Assembly: GCF_001314325.1 (NCBI RefSeq)
Contig: NZ_CP009429.1
Span: 2,232,501 to 2,296,500, forward strand
DNA length: 64,000 nucleotides
Source of the DNA: Sphingopyxis macrogoltabida
GTDB lineage: Bacteria > Pseudomonadota > Alphaproteobacteria > Sphingomonadales > Sphingomonadaceae
Direction: 5' to 3'
Below the pieces are notes generated by a model. It worked only from the letters and a program-made list of their open reading frames with translations, had not been told where the DNA came from and made no database searches. The position numbers and the translations under genes are program-made. Within the stretch, counting starts at the first letter, position 1; each line of letters starts with the position of its first letter. This document shows, piece by piece, positions 36,177-43,401 of the stretch.

Positions 36177-37593
36177 CGTCCGCGCTCGTGGTGTAATTTC
36201 CGGTGTAGGCGATGGTGTATTCCGGGGTGGGGCATGCCCCACCCCGGAATGCGGCGTCGCTGGTGGCCACCGGGTTCATCGTTATGGTGGAGTTTGCACA
36301 CTTCAACCGTGACGAAGAGGAGTTCCCGATGACCGAGGACAGATTACTGATCGAAGAGCTTGCTGCGAAGGGCGGCCAACCGGATTTTTTGCGCACCATC
36401 GCCGAGAACGTGCTGCAGCTGATCATGGAGGCCGACGTTGATGGCCTGATCGGCGCGGGTCGCCACGAACGCAGCAGCGAGCGCGCGACCTGGCGCAACG
36501 GCTATCGCGACCGTTCGCTGGATACCCGGGTAGGCACGCTGAACCTGAAAATCCCCAAGCTGCGTGCTGGGTCCTACTTTCCGGGCTTCCTTGAGCCCCG
36601 CAAGATGGTCGAGAAAGCGCTGGTTGCGGTGATCCAGGAAGCGTGGATCGGCGGGGTCAGCACCCGGCGGGTCGATGAACTCGTCCAGGCCATGGGCATG
36701 ACCGGCATCTCCAAGTCCACCGTCTCCAAGCTTTGCAAGGACATTGACGAGCGCGTCCATGCCTTTCTGAAACGCCCGCTCACCGGCGAATGGCCGTATC
36801 TCTGGCTCGATGCCACCTATCTCAAGGTACGCGAAGGCGGGCGGATCATCAGCGTTGCCGCAATAATCGCCATGGCCGTCAACACCGAGGGCCGGCGCGA
36901 GATCGTCGGCCTGCATATCGGCCCCTCGGAAGCGGAGGTCTTCTGGTCCGACTTCCTGAAGGACCTTGTTCGGCGCGGTCTTACCGGCGTGAAGCTGGTC
37001 ATCTCCGATGCTCACGAGGGCCTCAAGGGCGCGATCACCCGCGTCATGGGCGCCACCTGGCAGCGCTGCCGGGTGCACTTCATGCGCAATGCCCTGTCCT
37101 ATGTGCCCAAGGGCCAGAACACTGTCGTCGCCGCCGCGATCCGCCAGGTCTTCCTGCAGCCCGATCAGAAAAGCGCAACGCAGGTCTGGCGACAGGTCGC
37201 CGACCAGTTGCGCACCCGTTGGCCCAAGCTCGGCGCCTGCATGGACGAGGCCGAAACCGACGTGCTCGCCTACACCGGCTTTCCCACCCAGCACCGCACG
37301 AAGTTACACTCAACCAATCCGCTCGAGCGGCTCAACAAGGAGGTCAAGCGCCGCGCCGACGTCGTCGGAATCTTCCCGAACGAAGACAGCATCATCCGCC
37401 TCGTCGGGGCTGTGCTGATGGAGCAGAACGACGAGTGGCAGCTCCAGCACCGATACATGCAGATCGAAGGCATGGCCGAACTCAACCAACCCATGATCGA
37501 GGAGGAAAATCAGCCCCTACACATCACCGCCAAAGCCGCCTGACGATGGCCCACGGCCACAGCCGAAATTACACCACCTTGACGGACGCGACC
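36172..37593 (+). mobile_element. IS256-family insertion sequence, copy 2 (nested)
   Basis: 1422 bp, same as copy 1 but inverted in orientation, with the 8-bp direct repeat CCTCGCTC at 36164-36171 and 37594-37601. The 32-bp palindrome lies at 36219-36250. It sits inside the transposase gene of the IS701-family element. Confidence 0.93.
36329..37543 (+). CDS. IS256-family transposase, copy 2
   Basis: 404 residues, identical to the product of copy 1, with the triad Asp161, Asp227, Glu333. Ribosome site GAGGAG lies before the ATG. The reading frame is intact, so the element can probably still move. Confidence 0.96.
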   Translation: MTEDRLLIEELAAKGGQPDFLRTIAENVLQLIMEADVDGLIGAGRHERSSERATWRNGYRDRSLDTRVGTLNLKIPKLRAGSYFPGFLEPRKMVEKALVAVIQEAWIGGVSTRRVDELVQAMGMTGISKSTVSKLCKDIDERVHAFLKRPLTGEWPYLWLDATYLKVREGGRIISVAAIIAMAVNTEGRREIVGLHIGPSEAEVFWSDFLKDLVRRGLTGVKLVISDAHEGLKGAITRVMGATWQRCRVHFMRNALSYVPKGQNTVVAAAIRQVFLQPDQKSATQVWRQVADQLRTRWPKLGACMDEAETDVLAYTGFPTQHRTKLHSTNPLERLNKEVKRRADVVGIFPNEDSIIRLVGAVLMEQNDEWQLQHRYMQIEGMAELNQPMIEEENQPLHITAKAA

Positions 37594-37848
37594 CCTCGCT
37601 CAGGCGGGACGGAAAAAAAAGAATCGCAGGACCACCGCCGCAACCCAGTCTGCCCGCAGTCCGGCAGGCCATCCTTGATCACCTATCCAGGCCGCCGCCT
37701 GCCTGTTGCCCCCAATGCGGTCACCGCCTCCGTGAAGAGACAATCAAACTTCTGCCAAAGTAGTGCTAGGCTCTCTATACAAAGACTCTCCGATGCGACC
37801 CTCGTGAGAGTTGATGGGGCTTCCTTTGGTCACGACCGCAGAGGATGG

Positions 37849-37879
37849 AAAAAGCCCCGTCGAAGGATGGGGCTTTTTT
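37849..37879 (+). terminator. Rho-independent terminator without an obvious gene
   Basis: AAAAAGCCCC and GGGGCTTTTTT with a ten-base loop; A and T runs on both sides allow function in both directions. The region 37770-38060 has no convincing ORF; the transcript ended here may start left of the IS701 insertion or be a small RNA. Confidence 0.8.
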
Positions 37880-38060
37880 CTGCTCTGTCGATCCATCCCT
37901 ACTGCCATCGCCCCTCGGGGTTTCCGGACGCGATCACGATAATGGCGCGCGTTGGCCGCTACCGGGCTGGATAGTTTGTGCGAGTGACCCTGGCCTTGTA
38001 ATCAGCGGTTGTTCGCACCACATGTGAGATATCGCCAGACTCGTCTTTTGCATGTTGGCG

Positions 38061-38100
38061 ACCGAGAGACTTTCGCGCTCCCGCACATGGGAGACGGAAC
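38061..38100 (+). promoter_or_regulatory. Shine-Dalgarno-hairpin leader, copy 3 (38.1 kb)
   Basis: ACCGAGAGAC (38061-38070), TTTCGCG, CTCCC (38078-38082), loop GCACAT, GGGAG (38089-38093), then seven bases to the ATG. The 3' arm of the hairpin is the ribosome site. Confidence 0.65.
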
Positions 38101-38739
38101 ATGGATCTCAATCAACTTCTCTATCACCATCAGATGGCCTTGATTGCGGTAAGCCGGGCGCGGCGCGATGGGCATCTTCTGTCCAACTTCGATCTGCCTC
38201 GCTATTATTCCAAGCGGATCGCCGAATATCGCGACCGGCGCGGCCTCACCGACGGCCCGCCAACAGAAACGCGGCCTGGTTCCGCACGCCCCAAAGCCGA
38301 CCAGGCAACCTCCGAACCGGTTGCCGGATATGCGGATTTCCTCGGCGACACGCTCATTGCCGAGCTTCTCATTCACAAGGCGCTCAGTATGACACCCCAG
38401 GAACGCAGCGCGTCAGCACTCGAAGATATAGTCGGCCGGCTGGCCGAGATCGAGGAAGCGCTCTGGGTCATCGGCCGCGATATCTATAGGTCGCTCGGAT
38501 ACGATGAAATGGCGCTCGCGACTCTCGCCGACGATATGATGATGGACGACGATGTGAGCACTACCAGCACGGTCAAGCCCGGCTCTGCGTGGCGATCGAC
38601 GGACGAAGGTATCGCCCGCCACGTGGGGCAATTGCCCCGGGCGACTTCGCGAAACACCAACGTTCATGACGAGCGCGCCGAACTCCTTCGCCAGCGGATT
38701 CGGGAACGCAGCGTGAGCGGACAAGCCGATGACGCCTGA
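38101..38739 (+). CDS. hypothetical protein with MxLNQLL N-terminus
   Basis: 212 residues. MDLNQLLYHHQMALIAVSRA resembles the start of the 81-residue protein at 29747. Middle region helical (RSASALEDIVGRLAEIEEAL), then DDMMMDDDVS and a basic, Arg-rich end. No domain recognised. The start codon lies directly after the hairpin leader. The next gene overlaps it by 11 bases. Confidence 0.7.
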   Translation: MDLNQLLYHHQMALIAVSRARRDGHLLSNFDLPRYYSKRIAEYRDRRGLTDGPPTETRPGSARPKADQATSEPVAGYADFLGDTLIAELLIHKALSMTPQERSASALEDIVGRLAEIEEALWVIGRDIYRSLGYDEMALATLADDMMMDDDVSTTSTVKPGSAWRSTDEGIARHVGQLPRATSRNTNVHDERAELLRQRIRERSVSGQADDA

Positions 38740-39058
38740 TCGCGAACAAATCATTTCAAGGGCGATGCTCGACGCAGAAAATCGCCACGGCAATGCTTCG
38801 GAACAGTTTGCCGTCGGCAAGGAAGTTGAGGCGGTCAGCCTTGGCGATCGCGCGGCCGCCCATATCTGGCAAACCGTTGCCGAACGGCTTCATACACTCC
38901 ACGATATAGGCAGGCCGCTCGGGGCAAGGACTAAAAAACTGATTATGCGTCGCTGCCAAAGCGACAAGCTAATAGCGAACCGGAACGATGCGGATGCGAT
39001 CGATTGCACCCGGCGAAGCGTGCGACCGCGCAACCGCTGCCGCGCGCAAATCCTCTAA
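38729..39058 (+). CDS. hypothetical protein, 109 residues
   Basis: MTPDREQIISRAMLDAENRH, GNASEQFAVGKEVEAVSLGD, AAAHIWQTVAERLHTLHDIG, then a basic tail. Overlap with the upstream gene suggests translational coupling. No known family; probably helical and cytosolic. Confidence 0.6.
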   Translation: MTPDREQIISRAMLDAENRHGNASEQFAVGKEVEAVSLGDRAAAHIWQTVAERLHTLHDIGRPLGARTKKLIMRRCQSDKLIANRNDADAIDCTRRSVRPRNRCRAQIL

Positions 39059-39202
39059 AATCAACACATCATAACCATTTTCGTCGGGCTGGAGCGGGAC
39101 GTCGGTTTCGACAATCAGGATCATTTTTCGTTCACGCCCGTCAATCTCCCACTCGTACCAACTCCGCATGATAGGGTCTCGGTTTTCGCTGATATCGGTC
39201 AT
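38969..39202 (-). CDS. hypothetical protein, 77 residues
   Basis: MTDISENRDPIMRSWYEWEI, DGRERKMILIVETDVPLQPD, ENGYDVLILEDLRAAAVARS. Small alpha/beta protein. ATG 39202 is chosen over 39208 because GGGAG is six bases before it, as in the other hairpin leaders. Its end overlaps the end of the convergent gene at 38729 by 90 bases. Confidence 0.6.
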   Translation of the reverse strand: MTDISENRDPIMRSWYEWEIDGRERKMILIVETDVPLQPDENGYDVLILEDLRAAAVARSHASPGAIDRIRIVPVRY

Positions 39203-39244
39203 GACCATCTCCCATATGTAAGCGGGAGCACGGGGTCTCTCGGT
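39203..39244 (-). promoter_or_regulatory. Shine-Dalgarno-hairpin leader, copy 4 (39.2 kb)
   Basis: Minus strand: ACCGAGAGACC (39244-39234), CCGTG, CTCCC (39228-39224), loop GCTTACATAT, GGGAG (39213-39209), six bases, ATG. Same order as the others with a longer loop. Confidence 0.65.
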
Positions 39245-39386
39245 TGCGGATGCCTACGAAGCGTTCGCCGCAATGATATACATATAGGCATTCGACCGGA
39301 TCGATATAAGGGGCATCACCTTTGGTGAATTGCCCCGAATTCGTGCCTCGGTTTTCCTGTTCGTCGTAGAAGGCCTTTCATACCCT

Positions 39387-39520
39387 GAATTCCGAACAAG
39401 CTCCATGTGACAGAGGGACAAATATCGTGCTCTCGGCTTGATGCAGGAGCACGCACCATGTGCCTCAAACAGCTACTCGAAGACGAACAGATCGCGCTGA
39501 TGCGCTATTCCGCCGCGACC
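39387..39520 (+). repeat. duplicated block B, left part
   Basis: Counterpart of 29680-29815. It ends at CCGCCGCGACC (39510-39520), from where the sequence follows the right part of block A instead. Confidence 0.85.
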
Positions 39521-39592
39521 GAACTTCTGGACGGTTATCGCTACACCAGCCTTGCCGATGTGGTCGCGCAGGCACGCCGTTTCCGCGTTTGA
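39458..39592 (+). CDS. chimeric 44-residue ORF
   Basis: Residues 1-21 (MCLKQLLEDEQIALMRYSAA) equal the start of the protein at 29747 and residues 22-44 (ELLDGYRYTSLADVVAQARR) equal the end of the protein at 33759. The frame stayed open across the junction. CAGGAG precedes the ATG. Whether the fusion is functional is unknown. Confidence 0.6.
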   Translation: MCLKQLLEDEQIALMRYSAATELLDGYRYTSLADVVAQARRFRV

Positions 39593-39714
39593 TGCGAAAA
39601 TCGGACGCTGCCAGCGGCCGAGCGTGACCGGAAGAGTGGCAGGACACGTCCCAAAACGAAACCGGACCACGTATCGACACGCGGCCCGGCTTGGGGACGA
39701 TCGGTTAGCCGGGG

Positions 39715-39885
39715 CTAGCTGCTCTGCTTGCCCGGCTTTGCCGCTTCTCCGCCCTGCTGAGGCCGCTTGTCGCGGTCCGGCTGGCCGGGCTGACGGCGAT
39801 TGCCATCTTCCTGCTGGGGCTGGCGCTCGCCTTCCGGCTTGCGGCCCGGCTGGTTGCCGGTCTGGTTCTGGTCGGGGTTGACCAT
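39715..39885 (-). CDS. glutamine-rich hydrophilic mini-protein
   Basis: 56 residues: MVNPDQNQTGNQPGRKPEGE, RQPQQEDGNRRQPGQPDRDK, RPQQGGEAAKPGKQSS. Disordered, with no hydrophobic residues to speak of. ATG 39885 is chosen (GGAGA seven bases upstream) over ATG 39891. GGAAC-N17-GTC upstream (minus strand) is a weak EcfG-like match. Same type as the proteins at 19872 and 56957. Confidence 0.65.
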   Translation of the reverse strand: MVNPDQNQTGNQPGRKPEGERQPQQEDGNRRQPGQPDRDKRPQQGGEAAKPGKQSS

Positions 39886-40017
39886 GACCATTCTCCTCTC
39901 TTCAAATGCCCGGTAGTGGGCATGGAGACGACGCGCGAGAGAGGGCATTGTTCCTGTTTATCATGCCGGGCCGCGAATAGAGCGATTCCGTCCGGTCGAG
40001 CGGCAGAGCCGATCGTC

Positions 40018-40170
40018 TCAGCCCCGCCGTTCGCTCGCCTGCCATACCAAGCCGGGTAGTTTGACCATCTCGCAACCGCAAACGGTGCAATGGCTGACGA
40101 AGCGCCCCCGATCCCAGTGGCTGGCCTTGAAATCGACGAGGTGACGGCCGAAGAGATTGTGCAGTATCAT
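40018..40170 (-). CDS. 50-residue CxxCxC protein, block B copy
   Basis: MILHNLFGRHLVDFKASHWD, RGRFVSHCTVCGCEMVKLPG, LVWQASERRG. The start overlaps the upstream stop by four bases and has AAAGGA as its own ribosome site. His plus C-x2-C-x-C suggests a zinc site. Function unknown. Confidence 0.72.
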   Translation of the reverse strand: MILHNLFGRHLVDFKASHWDRGRFVSHCTVCGCEMVKLPGLVWQASERRG

Positions 40171-40466
40171 GATCGCGTTCCTTTCGCTGGTTGTGCTCCG
40201 CTCTCATCGTCCCATTGTTCAAGGGCAGGCTGGACAGAAGACGACGACACGACTTGAGGACGGGCTGGTTGCGAGGCCCCCGAGCAGGCGCCGTTTTCGC
40301 GCACCCAGCTATCGATTGCGCGCTCGAGGTCGCGCCGGCGCCGCCGCGACTGGTGAAACGCATTTTCCATTGTTTGCGGGACATGTTCCAGCCCGTGATG
40401 GAGAAGCCGGTTCCACAACCGAATGATCCGGCCGAAAGGTCGCGAGGGTTCGGGGATAGCAATCAT
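40167..40466 (-). CDS. 99-residue basic protein, block B copy
   Basis: MIAIPEPSRPFGRIIRLWNR, LLHHGLEHVPQTMENAFHQS, RRRRRDLERAIDSWVREN. It is the same length as the block A copy; the N-terminal 65 residues are nearly unchanged and the tail has drifted. GGGAG lies eight bases before the ATG. Confidence 0.72.
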   Translation of the reverse strand: MIAIPEPSRPFGRIIRLWNRLLHHGLEHVPQTMENAFHQSRRRRRDLERAIDSWVRENGACSGASQPARPQVVSSSSVQPALEQWDDESGAQPAKGTRS

Positions 40467-40512
40467 GGAATAGACTCCCGCTGAGCAAGCGGGAGCTCGA
40501 TGTCTCTCAGTC
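40467..40512 (-). promoter_or_regulatory. Shine-Dalgarno-hairpin leader, copy 5 (40.5 kb)
   Basis: Minus strand: GACTGAGAGAC (40512-40502), ATCGAG, CTCCCGCT, AGCGGGAG with arms at 40495-40488 and 40482-40475. At eight base pairs it is the strongest stem of the set, and the GGGAG is the ribosome site. Confidence 0.68.
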
Positions 40513-40613
40513 ACGGGAAGCTTGCGATCGAAATCGGGTGATGGTGCATCCTACCACAGACGGACATGATGCGGGCATCAATTCGCCACGCCGAAAGGGT
40601 CTACGCACCGGCA

Positions 40614-42440
40614 TCAGGCGGCATCCTCGTCATCCCCCCGGCGCTGGCGCAGTTCTGGCGCTTCGCCAGGCGGGATGTCGGGACGGCGCTCGAAGGCGCC
40701 GCCCTCCCCGGACATGCGCTCCTTCTGAACTATGGCCGCCGCACGCGTCTTCGAGATGCCGAGGCTGCGCAGCGCATAGTCCGCAAGGCCGAACGACAGC
40801 TCGCGCGCGCCCATGATCGCGAGGCCGACGCCCTGACCTTCGAGATGGGCGACCTCGGCTTCGCTGTGGGTCCGGATCGCGGTGTCGATTTCGGGATTGA
40901 GCTCGCGCGCGATCTCGATGATGCGCCGTGTCTGAAAGCCCTCCGGGGTCGCGATCACGAGCAGCCGCGCTTGGGCGATATCTGCTGCCTCCAAAATACC
41001 GGGGGTCGATGCTTCGCCATAGACGGCCGTAATGCCGCGCTCGCGCAGCGCCTCGACGCGGCGTCGATCCTTGTCGACGACGATGAGGGGTAGGCCGGCT
41101 TCCGCGAGCATCCTGCCGACCACGCGCCCGACCCGGCCGTAGCCGACGACGACCGCGTGATGGCGAAAGCGGCCGTGCTTCGCGTCGGGCAGACGGGAAA
41201 GGCTCTCATCGCCTCCCCGCTCCAGCAATGCCAACAGCCGCGGTCGTCGTCGCAGCCATCTCTCGAAGCCGTCGAAAGCGATGAAGACGAGCGGATTGAA
41301 CGTAATCGACAGCAGCGCGCCGGCGAGGATCAAGTCCCTCGCTTCCGCCTCGACCAGCCCCAAGGTGACGCCCAGGCCGATCAGGATGAAGGAGAACTCG
41401 CCGATCTGCGCCAGGCTCGCCGAGACGGTCAGCGCCGTCCGCGCCGGATAGCCGAAGGCCAGCACAATCCCGAACGCCGCAACCGACTTGCCGGCCAGAA
41501 TGATCGCCAGCACTGCCAGAACGGCGGACGGTTCACGGACCAGGATGCCCGGATCGAACAGCATCCCGACCGAGACGAAGAACAGGACGGCAAAAGCATC
41601 CTGCAACGGCAGCGAGTCCGCGGCCGCCTGATGACTGAAATCGCTTTCGCTGAGGATCACGCCAGCAAAGAAGGCGCCGAGCGCAAAGGACACGCCGAAC
41701 AGGGCGGCCGAGCCGAAAGCAATCCCGAGCGCGGTCGCGAGAACCGAGAGGGTAAACAACTCGCGCGAGCCCGTCCGGGCGACGCGCTCCAATATCCAGG
41801 GCGCGGCGCGCGTGCCGACGACGAGGACGAGGATGAGGAACAACGCGACCTTTCCGAGCGTGACGAGCAAGGCGAGCGCGATTTCGCCCGCGCCGCCCGA
41901 AGCCCCTTCACCCCCGGGCGCGCCCGCCAATGCCGGCAGCAATACTAAGGCCAGCACCATGACGAGATCCTCGACGATCAACCAGCCGACGGCGATCCGG
42001 CCGTTGATCGAATCCAGCGTATTGCGCTGCTCGAGTGCGCGTAGCAGTACGACGGTCGATGCGACCGACAGGGCAAGACCGAAAACCAGGCCGGCGCCGA
42101 TCGTCCATCCCCAGAGATGTGCGAGACTCGCACCAAGCAGCGTCGCGACCATGATCTGTACGATCGCGCCGGGAATGGCGATCCTGCGGACGGCGATCAG
42201 ATCCTTGATCGAGAAATGCAGTCCGACACCGAACATCAGCAGGATGATGCCGATTTCGGCGAGTTGGTTCGCTACATCGGCGTCACCCACGAAACCCGGC
42301 GTGAAAGGGCCCACCGCCACGCCCGCGAGCAGATAGCCGACGAGCGGTGGCAGCTTCAGCCTGCTCGCGACAAACCCGCCGATGAAGGCGAGGACCAGTC
42401 CCATGACAAGCATGGCGAGAAGACTGGTATCATGAGGCAA
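40614..42440 (-). CDS. CPA2-family K+/H+ antiporter (KefB/YbaL type)
   Basis: 608 residues from TTG 42440 (LPHDTSLLAMLVMGLVLAF), which has AGGATCG upstream and fits the usual N-terminus. About 12 membrane helices with GYLLAGVAVGPFTPGFVGD, MFGVGLHFSIKDL and SLAQIGEFSFIL, then a TrkA-N/RCK domain (HAVVVGYGRVGRVVGRMLAE, LIVVDKDRRRVEALRERG) that binds nucleotide, and a short variable tail. It exports K+ in exchange for H+ under electrophile or pH stress. Confidence 0.92.
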   Translation of the reverse strand: MPHDTSLLAMLVMGLVLAFIGGFVASRLKLPPLVGYLLAGVAVGPFTPGFVGDADVANQLAEIGIILLMFGVGLHFSIKDLIAVRRIAIPGAIVQIMVATLLGASLAHLWGWTIGAGLVFGLALSVASTVVLLRALEQRNTLDSINGRIAVGWLIVEDLVMVLALVLLPALAGAPGGEGASGGAGEIALALLVTLGKVALFLILVLVVGTRAAPWILERVARTGSRELFTLSVLATALGIAFGSAALFGVSFALGAFFAGVILSESDFSHQAAADSLPLQDAFAVLFFVSVGMLFDPGILVREPSAVLAVLAIILAGKSVAAFGIVLAFGYPARTALTVSASLAQIGEFSFILIGLGVTLGLVEAEARDLILAGALLSITFNPLVFIAFDGFERWLRRRPRLLALLERGGDESLSRLPDAKHGRFRHHAVVVGYGRVGRVVGRMLAEAGLPLIVVDKDRRRVEALRERGITAVYGEASTPGILEAADIAQARLLVIATPEGFQTRRIIEIARELNPEIDTAIRTHSEAEVAHLEGQGVGLAIMGARELSFGLADYALRSLGISKTRAAAIVQKERMSGEGGAFERRPDIPPGEAPELRQRRGDDEDAA

Positions 42441-42690
42441 TAACGATCCTTCCGGAAAGGGTCGCCATGCAGAAGGCGGCCGCGCCATCAGCGATGGCAG
42501 AAGGTCGATCCTACAACGGCGACGGTGCCAAGGCCATGCAGCAGCTTGAATCGTACGTCAGCAAGCCAGAGACGAAGTTTCCCCAAAGCTCCATCCGGGC
42601 CGTCGACGAATATGATCGCTCTGCCCTAGCATTGGACATGCATCATCCCCACATGGAAGATATCGCACCCCATGCCTTGAGCGCCGGTGC

Positions 42691-42736
42691 GACTGAGAGA
42701 TGCCTCCATACTCCCGCTCGACGACGGAGCCGGGTC
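42691..42736 (+). promoter_or_regulatory. Shine-Dalgarno-hairpin leader, copy 6 (42.7 kb)
   Basis: GACTGAGAGA (42691-42700), TGCCTCCATA, CTCCCG (42711-42716), eight bases, CGGAG (42725-42729), seven bases, ATG. The 4-5 bp pairing CTCC/GGAG is weaker than in copies 3-5. Confidence 0.55.
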
Positions 42737-43081
42737 ATGCCGAATATATCAGAAGTTTTGAAGTCCGGGCGGGCCGCAGCCGCGCCTCGCGTGATGGCGT
42801 TGCCTTCGCGGCATGAAGCGGACAGGCGATCCGCAGTCGAGAGTTGGGAAAATGAAGGCGGCCATTTCCCCGAGTTCGCGCCCTTCCGAAATCCCCGCCC
42901 TGCGGCTCCCGAACCGGCGGCGACCGACTGCGATACGCAGAGAGCGGAAATAGACTGGTTGACCCGTAAACTCGCCGACGATTTCGCCAATGGGCGCGTC
43001 GGCAAACGGTACAGCACCTATCAACATCGCACACGGGTCATTCGCCAACTGACGGCGATATGGGCCGCGGGGCGCCACTGA
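42737..43081 (+). CDS. hypothetical protein, 114 residues
   Basis: MPNISEVLKSGRAAAAPRVM, SRHEADRRSAVESWENEGGH, AEIDWLTRKLADDFANGRVG, KRYSTYQHRTRVIRQLTAIW. The segment SAVESWENEGG recalls the tail of the 99-residue proteins (ALEQWDDESG), hinting at a shared family feature. Start fixed by the hairpin-leader ribosome site GGAG. Function unknown. Confidence 0.65.
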   Translation: MPNISEVLKSGRAAAAPRVMALPSRHEADRRSAVESWENEGGHFPEFAPFRNPRPAAPEPAATDCDTQRAEIDWLTRKLADDFANGRVGKRYSTYQHRTRVIRQLTAIWAAGRH

Positions 43082-43401
43082 TCGCCCCCGGCAGGCTGTT
43101 TGTTCCAAGGCCAGCGGCGCGTGCGCTCCAGCCCGTCATTTCTGTCCGAGCTTTGCGTGTCGGCTCAGGCAGCGACGGGGGCATTCGCGCGCATCTCATC
43201 AAATCTCCCAGCCGTCTCCCAAGTCCGTTGATAAAATCCCGACTAGAAACAATATAAATTACCCAATTTAGTATCATGATAGGAGGGAATATATCGAATC
43301 TTGAAACGATAATTTCAGGAATCAAGGATATAGGGGAACAATAATGAATACTGAGCGTTTTTAATAGCGAGCGGCATCTTGCCAGCTCCAGGAGCCCCCA
43401 A
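43082..43401. other. AT-rich intergenic stretch before the repeat-protein gene
   Basis: From about 43215 to 43380 base composition is clearly lower in GC than anywhere else in the window. It contains a 22-codon frame (43276-43344, MIGGNISNLETIISGIKDIG) with AGGAGG overlapping its first codons, unlikely to be translated from that site. The stretch probably holds the promoter of the next gene and may be of foreign origin. Confidence 0.4.

Larger units (their letters stand above)
34904..37765 (+). mobile_element. IS701-family insertion sequence (carries a nested IS256 element)
   Basis: Ends form the inverted repeat CACTACTTTGGCAGAAGTTT (34904 on) and its complement ending at 37765, flanked on both sides by CTAG (34900-34903, 37766-37769), which equals the YTAR target duplication of IS701 elements. 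Without the nested IS256 copy and its 8-bp duplication, the element is about 1432 bp, the normal size. Confidence 0.88.
39510..40600. repeat. duplicated block B, right part
   Basis: Counterpart of 33859-34740, carrying intact copies of the Gln-rich mini-protein, CxxCxC and 99-residue genes and the hairpin leader. Confidence 0.85.
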
